A stretch of 64,000 nt of DNA from Takifugu bimaculatus (GCA_004026145.2 CP034985.2:13033424-13097423); one strand, 5' to 3'. Positions 1 to 12,908 are shown, numbered from the stretch's first letter. The notes: a model not told the origin generated them from the letters alone. Numbers and translations are program-made.

Positions 1-3000
1 TGCAGGCCAAGCCTGAGCGCTATCAGATGCTCGCGTCGGAACACCGTCGGCGTCTTCGGCATATGCCTAATTGGCAGTTGGAACGCCGGCGCTGCTGTCG
101 GCGTTCCAACTCATTAACATGTAATGTGCACCTCGGACCCGGGGTTGGCAGGAGCGGCTCCCGCCCTCGCCGTAAAACTCAGGCAGCTACGCGGGGCCCC
201 AGGTGGGAGACACAGGGGTCCCTGCTTCTGGTGGGCTCTTTGTGCCGGCTCACTGAGACGTTCCCTGTTCTCCTGGGATCTGATTCAGGTCTTTCTTTTT
301 CAGCATTCCGAGCGATTGGGCGGGAAGGGGGGGGAGGGGGACCGGGGACGATGGGAGTTGTTAACAGCTTGTAAAACATATCTGTTTAATTCGAAGCCAC
401 AGTTGCCCCTCTGCTGATCTCAGATGCCGCGTTCATCTCCTCTAATGCTAATGCACTTGGCTTTTATGGCGCCGACAGAGAGGATTCTGCTCGTCGTGCC
501 TCGTTCTGCAGAGCTCTCAGAGGACGTGCGAGAGCCTAATGAGCTCCCAATTTAGACTGAAATGTTTGTTTGGGACGGCGAGAGAGGAAACGACGAGTGT
601 TCTGCAGGAAACTGCAGCTGGAGCGGAGAAGAAGCAGACACTTGAATTTTTGATAAGTCGGAAATGATTCGGATGTTTCTGCATCTCTGGAAGCTGCAGA
701 GCAAAACATCCACCGGGAAGATTTCTGTTTTCCTGCAGGTGACAGACGTCAGTGTTCATGGAGGTCAAATAAATGACGGGGAACCTTCATCGCTGTCTAA
801 CGAGACACGTTAAGTCCCTGACGAATAACTCAGCATCGTCGGCGTAGCGCCGATCTTGGCCTCTTCATTGTTGGTGATTTCATACGGTGACGTGTTCCAC
901 AGAGGTCGTATTCAGCACCTGTATTGTTACATTTTGCAGACCTTTTTTCCTAAAACGTCCTACTAATGAAAACACTTTGCTAGTAGCTGCGGCGCACCGA
1001 CGCACAATTACTGAGGGATGAGGATGTGGGAGGTCTCGCTAATGTTGAGTCGATGCGTCTCATTTTATCTACATAATTAACGTGATCTCGGCTCCTGAAG
1101 TGGAAAGAAAACTCCAATCGTCGAAACTATCCAGCGTGAAGAGGTGCAGCAAGTAAAGGAGCTCTTAACTTTTTGATTATCCAGCCATAGATTTAGAAAT
1201 GACTGCTTGGGAGCTATAATTTAACATTTTCAGCCCAGAGGTTTAATTATTAAACCCAGTTCAAATCAGCCTAGAGAGCAGTTTAGTTAAAGAACCTCCA
1301 CTTTCAGCTCCTTCCTAGCGTTAGCGGCACAACCCCAGCCCCCCCACCAAGCCAGAAACACTGGCTAACACTCTTAACCTACGACATCTGATGTTATGTC
1401 CTCGGCAGTGATCCAGTGGGTGATCCAGTTGGTGATCCAGTGGGTGGGAAGCACGTTGGCCCCGAGGCCGAAGCTCCTCTTTCAGAGTATTTATGACTGA
1501 TGAATGTAGCAGGCAGAGGAGCTCGTGACTCAGGGACAATGATGCACATCCGTCTCCGTTCTCACGCCAGTGGAAACTTGTTCAGGTGATTCACCTGTGC
1601 TGGTGTCATCACCGTCCTGCTGTCAGATCCATGAGTCAGCTGGGAACCAGCCTGGGTGTGAAACCTGCCAGTCAAAACAGTCTGGCGTCCTGAGCATGTA
1701 GCATTTAGCTTGTCCAAGTAATGAAGTGCAGCGCGCGTCCTCGACTGAACCCTGATGCCATCTGGTTTACAATGTCATGTATCGTTAGCTGCCTCTCAGC
1801 GCTATTGTAGCCTTCGTGCTAGCACGGCCTTTCTTAGTGTTCTGTATAAAAAGACTTTTATCCTGTCGAGTGCTGAATCACAGCTCATCATGTGACTGAG
1901 TCAGGCTCTGAACATGTTTCCCAACATTCCAGCTCTAAAAATGGCCCGGACTCTTCCTGTCATGTCTCACCTGTGGCCTTTTTTATGCCAGGGAATGTGT
2001 GGCGGCGTTTCCACACCTCGCAGCCTTTATGGTGGCTCTTCAAGGATTCTCATAAATCACGTTTGGAGAGTGCGACCCCGCTGTCGGCGCCGTAAATACA
2101 CGCTGCGACGGCCTCGTTGTGGGATGAATTCATTTCACGTGTCGTGGCGATTCAGATCTGCACCCTGAAATATGTCAGTGTCTTTAAATGCAGATTTATC
2201 CACCTTAAATCCTCTGAAACAGGCGCATTATTTAACTCTGCGAGGCGCAGACCTCATTAGCACCGAGTAATCCATCTTTTTCACGTTTCTTAATCTCTAA
2301 GCTTCGGCAAAGTCATTAAATCTCTGCGGGCCGCGACCTCGCGCTCCGTGACGTATCTAAAGTGGAGATAAAGAAGAAAAAAGGGTCTTTTCTCCATTTC
2401 CTCCTGGTCACCTCCAGAGAGCCTTGAGCCTTTAGCCGTCGCTATTCGTCACCGTCTCCGTTCATTACGACCTTTAGCGGACGGCGAGGTCACAGCTGCT
2501 CCAGTCCCAACTGGAACTGGGACCCGTCTGACCTGCTGGCCGGACACGCCGGGGCTGACCGGAGTGCTGCCGGATCCCCGTCCCCATTAAGACAGGAGGT
2601 TCTTGAATGGTAGCTTGATGGTGGGGAAGTTGAATCTGGAGGGAATCGAGTTCAGATTCCGCCAATTATTCCTGTCTACCGACGCGCTGGTAGACGTGAG
2701 CTTTCCCGCGGTAACAGCGCTATTTACACGCCGCACGGAAGGACGGCCAATTAGAGAACAGAACCGTGTGCCGAGCTTCGGCAGTGAAGAACAAAAGAGG
2801 AGCGTTCCAAAAAGACGGAGACGTGAGCGCAGGCTGGTATTTTATGGCCCGGGAGGTAATTAGACATACGAGCATCAAATGGCGCCTTATTGTGGAATAA
2901 AGGGGATTTTACAGAAACAAGGCAGTTTTACTCCGGTTCTAATCACCGGCGCTCTGATCAGAACCAGTCTTTGGGCTGATCCCACACCTAAACCACATCT

Positions 3001-5599
3001 CTCTGAAATTCCTTGTTGTTTCCAGCGGCTGGGAAAAAGCTCCACCTGCTCCAGAGGCCAGAGGATCGTGGGTGCCGGTGCTGCTCCCACAGGCGGCTCA
3101 GGTCATGTGATCGTGGCTGTTAGCAGCGCTGTCCGTCCTTGGGCCCAAACCGTCCTTATCTCAAAGTCAATTTGCACAGCCGGGTTTCCAAACTCCGGAA
3201 CAGACAAACCAAACAGCGGCTCTTTCAGCTTCCAACCCGGCGGAGGAGGAACTGGGCACCAGTAAACCCAGTGAAATAGCACATACAGAAGAACAGAGTC
3301 CAGTGATAAAAGCTCCACTTGTTTGCTTTAAACCTGTTTTTTTTTTCCGCCTCGTTTCCTTGCGGCCCGGATCCTGCTCGGCGGGGGAGCGGGGGAGCGG
3401 CGGAGCAGCGACTGTGAGCACCAATAACAGAAAACACATGTTTCTGTGCCATTCAGGGTCACAGAGTCATTTAGCCACAAACAGGAAGGGAAAACTAACA
3501 CATTAGCTTCAGAATTAGCTGCTAGCTTTGAACAGAACCACAAAAACCCGTCCTACAGTGCTGCCTGAGCGGACGTCTGCATCCTGCCTGCAGGTAGACG
3601 CACTCTGACGACGCTCCTGTATCACAGAGGAGCCTCAACACCTGTAATTGGCTCCGGGCCCTGCCAGGATTCCGGTCTGACAGCAGTTTTCAGTGTAAAT
3701 ATCATTTTGTCACCAATTAGGAGCCTGTGCAGCTGCATTTCACAGGTCATTAGAAGAGAAGAAGGTGGCGCTCGGCGTGGCGCACGTCGCCTCCCGGCTC
3801 AGAGCAGAGCTGCAGGTCCCGGCTCAAAACAAACAACTCATTTTTACCCTCAACAGAAACCGGCTCGGACGTCTAATTTAGCTTTTGCTCAGCGTCTCAG
3901 CTCAAACACCGGCGGACAGAGCTGGACCCACTTCATTTATTTGACAGCGTTTCTGAGCAGAACCAGGTGAACTTTGATCGATTGGGCTTTTTGTTTAATG
4001 TTCAGCTCTGGCAGCAAATGGGCAGAAATCCGGTGACCCATCCCGAAACACATTAACCTGGAATACCGCGAAGGAGGCAGAGGCCACACCTGCAGCCGCT
4101 CCTTAATTAAGGGCCGCCGAGGCCATCGCGGGACGGCGAGAACGCGGCGAGCTCGGCCGCTTGCTCCGACGCTTCTAATCGCCTGGAGACAAATTGCTTT
4201 CAGCAGCATCTTTAAATGACTTTTCCTCCATTTTGCAGCTGATTAGAAGAGGCTCAAACGAGGATCTCGGAGTGGCAGAAAACTCCACCTGCGCCGCCAC
4301 GGCTGCTGTTCTACTCTGCAGCTACAGGTGCGCTAACGAGGCGCGCTAACGAGCCACACGGTCCTGGAAACGGGATCTCTCCATCCAGCACCGAAACATC
4401 GCAAACAAACACAAAATCCTGGCAGAGAACCAGCGAGGAAGTGAGCGGCTAAGAAAGGGAAACTAAAACAACCTTTTTTGGAGCAGGAAGGGGGTGTGAC
4501 CACAGGTGTTTCCACTGACGCTAATTATGAGCTGTCTGTTGAGGTAGGAAGTGAAAACCTGTTTCCTTTTAATTAATGATTTATTCCGATAATTAGTCTA
4601 ATTAGGAGTTTGTGTATTCACTTGACTTTTTTGGTTCCTTATCCCAACATTATTTTTTTTTACAAACCTATCTATTAGCGTCTTTTCTGGCGTTAAAGCT
4701 GCAGTTCGATCGGTCTCCCTTAAAACAGGCAGGACTTTTCTCTAAAAGATATGAGCAAATATTCCCAAATTAGTCAGTGTTTGTGCCCGACCAGCGAGGG
4801 CGGCTGGGCGGAGCTTCACAGGTCATCTGCTAAAGCAAACGTTGGCTCATTAGCTGCGGTTAGCACAATCAACAGCGTGCGACCTCACGAAGCGCATTAA
4901 AGGTGCGATATTTGAATCCGCACGCAGAATAAATACTAAAATAAAGCGGGACTCTCGGGCATAAGTGGGCAGCTCTGCCTCCAAGGAGAAAAAGGCTCAA
5001 TACTCTTTAAAATTCGAGCCGCGTCTCCACCACCTTCATCAGGTCGCGAGCTTGCAGCTCCATGAATATCTCTCCCCGTTTGGTTCAGACTGCGTTGAAA
5101 GCGCCTGAAGTCAAATTTTAAAACCTTTTTAATCCACTTGGCTTCTCTTGAAGACTTTAAGGTTCTGAAAAGAGAAAAATCACATTCTGACTTTTGAGAA
5201 AACGACCAATTTCCTGCCCCAAAAGCGCCAGCAGGGGCACCGACCATCCCGAGTGGATCGGGACCAGGGAGGTTTTCGGACCGGCCTCGCGGTTAAGAAG
5301 GCAACTAAGAGCCGGGACCGGTGGCACCCACAGGGACTTGGACTCGTTCTGGGGTTCTTGGATTACCCTCCAGCTGGAAGCTAAGCTGCGGTGAAGCTAC
5401 CACGTCTCCCAGACCTCTTTTAAGAAAAAAAAAGGTTAACTTTGGAAAAGTGCGTATAGTACAAAGCTTAGACTCAGAATTATGAGCCTCTGACCCAAAA
5501 TAGAGGAAGCCAAGGCTGCGTTTCTGCATGCCTGATGCCTCCTGCCAGCACCCAGAGCTAATGAGGAGCAGGCAGCCGCGTAGAACAGAGGCGACAGAG
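1..5599. other. Non-coding flank downstream of FLRT2
   Basis: No reading frame here has a codon pattern, domain or splice context that supports a gene. The DNA is moderately AT-rich with scattered TTAGC/GCTAA words. A 12-bp tandem triplication (core GTGATCCAGTGG) lies at 1408-1446. A TATAAAAA word occurs near 1848, without other promoter support. Segments near 2580-2760, 3650-3730 and 3930-4230 are repeat-free and rich in TTAAT/ATTAG words, the look of conserved non-coding DNA, but this is only inference. Confidence 0.5.
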
Positions 5600-8500
5600 G
5601 GGCTTAAATCCGATGGCTCTTTTATTGTCAAAAAGCTTCACTTAAGTATTTACAGTTTGTGCAAAAACATTTAAAGGTTTCAAGGACTTTACATTGTAAG
5701 TTCAACCTCAAGGCACATACATGGAACAACACCAATATTTCATCATGAGAACAGAAATTTAACTTTGGTTCCTAAGAAAACTTGTAGGTGGTTAAACGTA
5801 ACACTGCGGCGTCTGGTGAGCGTCCCGACCGAGCTGTTCTGCATGCACCTGACTCTTCCTGCCCCCCCCCCCCTCGCTAAACCCCCTGAACCGTCAAACC
5901 TGTGTAAGTAAAATCAAAGGCGATGAAGCTAAAACACAGAACATGCACAAGCGCCCGAATGAACATTTTGGCTAATAGATATCTGCCCCCTCCCTGGAGA
6001 GGGGATGACTTTAAACATTTCGGCTGCTCACGCTGTCTCTGAACTGCTCTCAAATTTGTCGTTTTCCATGCGATTCGGCTAACACAAACATCCTAGCGCC
6101 CTGGAGCGCCGATAAAGTGATGGCAAGAGTTTGTAATTCAGTTTTGTGTGTTTCCACAATTAAGAGCAGAGTCTGCAGCAGAAACAACAAAGGGAGCTGC
6201 TTCCCCGCTAACGATCTGGCACTAAAGACGAACAGCTATTGTGTCGGGTTAGCATGTTCCTCCCGTTAATACTGTTAGCGCTGTGTGCTTTCTGTTCACG
6301 TCTCGCCTGTTTTTTTCTTCCTCCCATCATTCAGTTGTGTATGAAAGGTAAGGCAAATGTCTGTCTGGGTTACACATTCACAGACGGGTTAGCGCACGTA
6401 GCAACCGTTCCACCCCTCCAGCTTTGATCTGCACGTGACATCACGCAGGGCTTTCATCTGGAACAAAGAACGACCGGAGCGACACGACGTGTGAATGTGT
6501 TTGTGGAGATAAAAGGTTGAAGTTAAACAGAAATGGAGATGCTTTGATAACCACAGAAGGTCAATGAGCCCTTGAAGTGAATCCAAACGAGGTCAAAATT
6601 GAGATCTCCGATGGATAAGTGATCAAGTGTTGCCGGAACGGATCCATAGGGTGACTTTTTTTAAAAAAAATTCTTGGCCACATTTGCTGCTAATAATAGT
6701 TTATAAAGCCTGAAAGTCAAAGATGAACAGATTTTACCAGGGTTAGCACGCTAAGCAGCTAGTAAATGTTCTCTTGTGTCGGTTCCTGAAACATTTCCGT
6801 GGCATGACTCAGCATTACTGAAACGCTGTAAAACTCTGCATGATCGGTCGTCCGGGCGACAGCGGGCACAGCTACCGCCAGACCTCAGAAGCGAATTGTA
6901 TCGGTGCGGAAGAAAAAACCCGACAAATATTTGCCTCCGACTGTTTGGCCGAGTCTCCGCTGATGCTCAGGCCTGGATGTTTGAGCAGCTGCACTGGGGC
7001 ACCTCTCGAAGGGTTAACTGCGCTCGCCCAGCATGACCTCCAGGCCGCCCAGTGAAAATAATCGCTACATATTTTCACCCTTTTTTGGTGGGGGATTATA
7101 AGGAGAGAGCTTAAGGTGGGGAGGGGGGAGGTGGGGAGGGAGGGACCTCTCTAAGCTTGGCCTCTCCAAATAAAACTGTGTCAAATCAAATAAAGTCGAC
7201 TTAAAAAGTGGAGAATAAAGAACTCTCACCGGCACCTCGCACGCAAAGAGCTGCTACAGACACCAAAAATGCTTTTAATTGCAGCCACGCAGGGATCAGA
7301 GGACCCGGAGGGGGGGAAGGTGTGGGGGGGGGCGGGGGGGACGAGAGTAGATGAAGTGACAATAACGCGGTAGGAGCGATCAGGCGTCCTGGTTGGGGGA
7401 GCGAAGGTTAGCGCCTCTCTTGACTGGATCGGGGGTGGAGCCGGATCCCATTGTCACAATGTCCTGATTGGATAAAAAGGGGGTTGGGGGTTGGGGGGGG
7501 GGGCGAAGGTGTTTAATTAGGTTCAACAAAATGAGCGTGGACGAGGCCTCCATCCCATAATGCAGCTGAAAATCCACCCCATCTATCATCAAACTGTTGG
7601 TTTTTAAAAGCTTCCACATCATTAAGGAGCTCGATGAGCATTAATACTCGAGTAGCATCACCTGGTCCTGGACTCCAGGGGACCGGTGGGGGTAAAGCCG
7701 TGCAAACCCTCCCTCCCTTTGCACCCCCAGATCCTGTCTCGCTCAACTGCCCCCTTGTGGCCTCATTTGTCAAAGCAGAGGGGATAAAAGAAGCAGAACA
7801 AATGAAGGAATTTCTTCAAAGGGGATCTGGAAGTCCCGGCACAGCCCTGCACCTCATTAGAGACAATAATCCTCCCAGGCTTCAGAAAAAAAAAACCTGC
7901 AGATCTACAAATTAAAAAAGAACTTTTCCCAAAGTGTCTCCGGCTAAATCCACCTTCGCTTCACTGCCGGCAGAACAAAGGTGTTCCGAGCTCTCCTCCG
8001 GCAGCGTTGACGACCTTCCTGACACTTCCTGACATACGATCGCAGCCTCGGCCGCTTCCTGCCCGCCTCTAATAAGAAAGTGCACTTCAATTTCTGTTTA
8101 CGTGTCACCGGCGCTGGATTTCCACAGCACTCCAATCAGCAGCATTTGGATTTCCCCTGTGCGGTGTTGTCTTTACTAGCGCTCTGGTGCACCGGGGAGG
8201 GCGTTGTGCACTTCAGAAGAAAGAGCGAGAGAGATGGAGAGGACGATGGAGAGGGAAAAAGGGCCCTATTTTGCTTCTGTGGTTAGCGAAGGATCCCAGC
8301 CCTCGAAGCGCCCTTTCCAACGGTTCCAAAGCCGACGGCATTCATCAGAAAAGCTACACCCGGGGTGCCGTGATTGTACAAACCCATGTTCTTGTACAGT
8401 ACTGACCATTTATACCACTCTCAAAACCCTGCTGGTTATAAAAAAAAGAAACACTTTTTATCTCCTTTTCTAAGAATAAAAAAGATAGCAGAGATTCCCA

Positions 8501-8658
8501 CATCATTATCCACAGTATAAATTACATCGTAGACAGAACTTGGAAATATATATGGTACAGTTATATTTGACTAGAATTTATATTGTTGTCTACACAAATA
8601 GCGTGTGTATTGAAGTGTGTGCGCGTGTGTTTGGTGTGTGTTTAGTGTTCGCGGTTGA
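5600..8658 (-). other. Probable FLRT2 3' untranslated region
   Basis: This interval follows the FLRT2 stop codon on the minus strand and holds no supported reading frame. The part nearest the stop (about 8400-8650) is AT-rich, with many ATTTA and TATAAT words. The far end (about 5640-5780) is also AT-rich and leads into an AATAAA hexamer at 5626-5621, the only canonical one I see on this strand between there and the stop codon. Two ATTAAA variants near 7275 and 7513 could give shorter transcripts. A G-rich block (7100-7500) lies inside it. Long 3' UTRs are known for FLRT2; the exact extent here is inferred. Confidence 0.5.
5621..5626 (-). promoter_or_regulatory. Candidate FLRT2 poly(A) signal AATAAA
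   Basis: Reading the minus strand, an AATAAA hexamer (TTTATT on the plus strand) sits about 3.0 kb past the FLRT2 stop, at the end of an AT-rich tract. A modestly T/GT-rich stretch follows about 30-50 nt downstream, as expected for a cleavage site. No transcript evidence is available. Confidence 0.4.
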
Positions 8659-10623
8659 TCACGTGTGGCAGAACTCTGTACTGGGCACGTTGCTGCTCTT
8701 GCAGTAGGCTATGCTGTTTTTGCTGAGGGGGCAGTCTCTAAAGCCGATGCCCCCGTTGGGTGTGTAGATGGGCTGGATCCTGAAGTCGCCCTTGAGCAGC
8801 TGCTCATTGTTCAGCGCCACTATCTGGAAACTGGTCTCAGTCATCTCAAGAATGGAGTTATCCTTCTTGGTTCCAGCCTCGCAGTAGTCGTCTTTTCTCC
8901 TGCCCCGGTTGTATTTCCACTTGGTCGAAGACGACCGGCTCTTCCTGTGCATGTACCAGCAGAACAGGCTCAGCAGAGTTACCAGGACGAGCAGCACGGC
9001 CCCTCCTATGATTCCAGCCATTAGCAGCGTGGAGTTGATACCCTCCTGAGGAGCTTGCTCCTTGCCAGGAGCCTTGGTCCTGGCCTCAGAGCACAGAGTA
9101 TCCTCCCCTGGCCTGTAGGAGTTTAGAGTGTCCAGCATGTGCACGCAGATCCGATACACAGACCGGGGCTCCAGGCTGGTAAGGCTGATCTGTCGCTGGT
9201 CCCCACTCACCGTCCGCTCTCTCATACCTTCGTTTATTTGGCTTTGGCCTCGTTTCACCCAGGTGACTTTGTAGGCTGTGACGGTGAAGTAGGAAACCCA
9301 GCTCACCTCGATGTTGGTGGAATTCACCACATGGAAGGAGATCTGAAGGGGATCCTTGTAGGGAGGGAGGGGTCCCGGAGGGTTCTTATGCTCAGGGGGT
9401 GCCGGAGGGGAGGACGACTCAAAGTAGTAGGGGATAGGGGTGGTCATGAGGGTGGACGTGGTGGTGGTGAGGGGCACGGTCGTGGGCGGGGGAGGGGGTG
9501 TCGAGCGCAGAGTGGGCCACGGTGGCGAGTCACTCCCAACAGGGCACTCTATGATATCCAAGGTGAGCTCCCTGATGGCCATGCCACGGACCTTCTCTGG
9601 ACTCTGACAGACGAACCCTCGGGCATTGATGGACGTGGGCAAGGACTTGAGCCAGACCACCACCCATTTCACAGAACAGTCACACCGCCAGGGGTTATTT
9701 CGGACCATGAGGTGCCTCAGGCTTGACAAACTGTCAAACACACCCTGTGTAAGACTCTGGAGCTGGTTGCTCGAGATATCCAATTTTTCCAACCTATTTA
9801 GGTCAGCGAAGGCTGCCACAGGGATCTGGTCAATCTGGTTCTCTTGCAGGCTGAGTTTGATCAGTGCCTGGGTGGGCAGGAGCGGGGGAGGGAAGGTGAG
9901 CGAGTTCCGGGCCAGGGCGAGCTCGTGGAGGTTAACCAGGTCCTGGAAGGTCCCTGGTGCAATGCCCTCATCTGTCAGCAGGTTCCCGTCCAACACGAGG
10001 CGCTGCAGGCGCGTCACATTCTGAAAGGCCTCCTCTGCAATGACAGCAATGCGGTTCTCGTCCAATCGCAGTTCCTTCAGGTCCTCGGGAAGGCCGATGG
10101 GAACGCTGCTCAAGTGGTTCTTGGTGAGGAAGAGCAGTTTGAGGCTCACTGCCTCTCTGAAGGCCCCTTCCTCCACCCCCACTGTAGAGATGGAGTTATC
10201 ATCCAGGTGCAGCTCCTCCAGTCTTGTCAGCTGGGCCAGGGCCGCCCTGGAGATGGTCTGGATGTTGTTCTCTTGGAGATGCAGGACCCGCGTGTTCTTG
10301 GGCAGGTTGATGGGGAACTCGTCCAGCTGGTTACCGTAAAGGTACACAGTCTCCACGGAGGCCAGATTGTGGAGTTCCATTGGGAACCCGGCATTGTTTA
10401 TCTGGTTGTTATGCAGAAAGAGGATCTTGTAGCCCTCCTGTATCCCCAGAGGCACTGATGTCAGGCTGCGTTCATTGCAGTACACAAACATGTTGTCACA
10501 ACGACACACCTGTGGGCACGAGGCGCCCGAGCTGAACTGCATCTGGAGGCTCAGCGTGACAGTTAACCAGAATTGTACGAATGAAGCCCAATCTTTATTC
10601 CAAGGTCCGGCAAGAAACTCCAT
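8659..10623 (-). CDS. flrt2: Fibronectin leucine-rich transmembrane protein 2 (FLRT2)
   Basis: A 654-residue single-pass cell-surface receptor encoded in one exon, as in all FLRT genes. Domains in order: signal peptide (about 1-35, hydrophobic FVQFWLTVTLSL); LRRNT cap with Cys36, 40, 42 and 49; about ten leucine-rich repeats (60-306); LRRCT cap with Cys314, 316, 339 and 360; a Pro/Thr-rich stalk (about 368-420); one fibronectin III domain (about 424-516); transmembrane helix (about 533-557); and a 97-residue cytoplasmic tail ending in CHT. N-glycosylation motifs are at Asn202, 434 and 530. The family binds UNC5 receptors and latrophilins through the LRR domain and modulates FGF receptor signalling. 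His170 and Arg186/Asp188, positions recalled from FLRT2 mutant studies for UNC5 and homotypic contacts, are present at the same numbers. The ATG at 10623 is preferred: A at -3 and G at +4, and it gives the same 35-residue spacing to Cys36 as I recall for human FLRT2. The frame stays open 33 nt further upstream, but only from a TTG that overlaps the splice acceptor. FLRT2, not FLRT1 or FLRT3, is indicated by motifs such as YCNERSLTSVPLGI and DNSILEMTETSFQIV. Confidence 0.97.
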   Translation of the reverse strand: MEFLAGPWNKDWASFVQFWLTVTLSLQMQFSSGASCPQVCRCDNMFVYCNERSLTSVPLGIQEGYKILFLHNNQINNAGFPMELHNLASVETVYLYGNQLDEFPINLPKNTRVLHLQENNIQTISRAALAQLTRLEELHLDDNSISTVGVEEGAFREAVSLKLLFLTKNHLSSVPIGLPEDLKELRLDENRIAVIAEEAFQNVTRLQRLVLDGNLLTDEGIAPGTFQDLVNLHELALARNSLTFPPPLLPTQALIKLSLQENQIDQIPVAAFADLNRLEKLDISSNQLQSLTQGVFDSLSSLRHLMVRNNPWRCDCSVKWVVVWLKSLPTSINARGFVCQSPEKVRGMAIRELTLDIIECPVGSDSPPWPTLRSTPPPPPTTVPLTTTTSTLMTTPIPYYFESSSPPAPPEHKNPPGPLPPYKDPLQISFHVVNSTNIEVSWVSYFTVTAYKVTWVKRGQSQINEGMRERTVSGDQRQISLTSLEPRSVYRICVHMLDTLNSYRPGEDTLCSEARTKAPGKEQAPQEGINSTLLMAGIIGGAVLLVLVTLLSLFCWYMHRKSRSSSTKWKYNRGRRKDDYCEAGTKKDNSILEMTETSFQIVALNNEQLLKGDFRIQPIYTPNGGIGFRDCPLSKNSIAYCKSSNVPSTEFCHT

Positions 10624-10671
10624 AGTGAAATAGGAAAACTGAAGAAGGAAACCCAAAGAAAAAAAAAGAAC
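10624..10671 (-). other. flrt2: FLRT2 coding-exon splice acceptor and 15-nt 5' UTR
   Basis: On the minus strand, a long pyrimidine tract (T-rich, about 10671-10642) ends in TTCTTCAG at 10646-10639. The exon then starts at 10638, 15 nt before the ATG at 10623. FLRT genes have non-coding 5' exon(s) spliced to one exon holding the whole coding region, so this acceptor fits the family. It also explains why the open frame above the ATG is not coding. Confidence 0.7.
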
Positions 10672-11745
10672 AAAGGTAAAACTATATATCCACCAAAAAC
10701 TGACCCCGCGACAGGGTCACTTATGAGAACCTGGCAATGACGCAGTCAAAGGAGCAGGAAAGGGTGGGAATAATCCTGTAAATGCTCGTCCTCAGCCAAA
10801 GAGTGAAGGCCTCATTAGCGGCGAGCGCTCCTCTGATGGACTCCATCCATGCTGAGACACCAGACCACAGCTGAACTCGTCACTCATTGGCCCACGCAGA
10901 GCTCAGCCGGGGCCAATTTGAATCCTCGCAGTAGAGGTCGGCCACAGGCTCCACTCGCCTGTCCGTCACACGCTGCCGGACCCCAGCCAGGACAGAGTAC
11001 GTGGGGGGTGACATTTGGATCCAGAGACCTGCAGGGCAAACAAAGAATCGCTGAATTAGAACATTCAGCGGTTTCGGTTCTCAAAACAAGCGCTTGCTTG
11101 TGTCTTCATCGGCCATCCTAACCACCTTCCAACAACCACAAAACATGGTGAAATTTCAAACCCACCATGTTCTTAAAAAGAATCATCTTATTAATATTCC
11201 GGGCGGTTCTTAAACATCCGGTTTCAGAGACATAAAGACGTCTTTTATTCCTTCTGCTCCCTCAGAGGAGGAACAGAGGACTGCGAGGACACTCTGGTGG
11301 GTTGTCAGCCATTATGGCCGCGATCGACGCTGCCTTAGGAGAACCAGGCTAAAAAAAAACCAAAGGCTAATCAAGGCGCCACCTGCCCCATCAAAAACCC
11401 AAAATAACGTAAACACGCTAACCTACAAAGTAAACGGCGGCCACGGCTGCACCCGAGGCTGCGGGAGGAGCTCACGACGAGCCCGCACGCTCGGCCCGAC
11501 TTGTAGATTTAAGAGTGTGACGAGCAGGACGAAGAAACAGAGCAGAGGCGGTCGAGGAACAGAAAACAGCCCCTCTGACAGACGCCAGCTGTCAGCTGAA
11601 GCCGGATTGGATCATAATTTAGACCCCCGACCTGCAAAAAATGATCAATACTGCAATATCTCAGCACAGGGCGGCTGGTGAGGCTCAAGGCCGCCGGATC
11701 GCAGCAGACCCCCGGAACCATTAGCCCGTTCCCTGTTTTATAACC

Positions 11746-11771
11746 CACACACACACACACACACACACACA
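11746..11771. repeat. (AC)n microsatellite
   Basis: Uninterrupted AC dinucleotide array of about 13 units. Confidence 0.95.
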
Positions 11772-12891
11772 GGCAACTGAAAAGGTTCGGATTATCATCT
11801 GCAGCTCCCAGTTTGACTGGAGGACACACACCAGTCGAGCGGCGGCTGGATGGTTTCGCGTGAGCGAGGGCGCCACCGAGGTGTCCGTCAGGGATGAGGA
11901 GCAAAGCGAGGAAGGCTGGACCCAATCACCAACCCGAGAATTGACACTTTTTAGGCTCTAGCAGAAAAAAAAGAGGAATAAACTAACAAATAAAGGGGAA
12001 GAGGCTGTGACCATCACGGGAATCTTTAAATCGCCTGCTGTCTGGAGGCGGCAAAAACAATCTTTTGACACATCTGTGATCTACTTTTCCAAATTAAAAC
12101 AGCTAAATTTAATCAAATAAGCTGGGGGGGGGGGCTGCCACAGAATCTAACCCTGAAGGCAGCAGCAGCAGAAAGATTTTCACAGCTGCATAAAGAAACT
12201 GTCCGGCAAAAATCCAGAAAAACGAAGCCCGATCTCATGTTTAACGTTTTTTTTTTTTATCGCGACAATTAAGATCAAAGCGAAATAAAGACGACGGGAG
12301 TTCTTTTTTCCTTCCTCCTGTTTAATTTGATTTGCAGGGACGAAGCCCTGGTTCTCCTCGCGAGATAAACGCGCAGATATTCGGCGAGGACAATCCGATT
12401 AGAACCGGATTTTCGCCACAGAAACGCAATTAAAAAGTTTAAATGGATCGGCCGTTTCGGGGGCGATAAGAGGCGGATCAGGTGGACTTCAAAGGCTGCC
12501 CAGGGAGCAGGGACCCTCTGAATGAACCATTTCAGAGGGTCCGACTGAGCCGTGCTGCGCATGGAGAGTGGAAACCCTCCAGCACGGAGAGCGCAGCGCA
12601 AATGTGCAGCTCTGCGCTTTGTGCCGCGCTCGTCTCCAACATCTCATCAACCTTCGGATTATCGCTTAAAGGTTTTAATTAATCCTGAAACAAGTGGCTG
12701 GGAATTTAGCGACTCGGTGCCAGTTTGAGGGGATCTTTGATTTAAGATTAGCGTCGGATTTAATTCCCGGCTCGATTTGAGGCCGTTTTTTTCTGGAGGA
12801 GCTGAGGTAGAAAGTTACATTTCTGCGTCGTTCACGCAGAAATAAAGAGCGGAGGTGGCTGCTGTTGACCTGAAGCTTATAATTATTACTA

Positions 12892-12908
12892 CCCCCCCCC
12901 CCCCCCCC
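12892..12908. repeat. Poly(C) tract, C17
   Basis: Homopolymer run of C on the plus strand. Confidence 0.95.

Noticed and set aside
8665..10458. Long open frames on the plus strand opposite FLRT2 (8665-9024, 9139-9726, 9844-10458, 10040-10339)
   Set aside because: They are antisense shadows of the FLRT2 coding sequence, have no domains, and the minus frame is clearly the real one.
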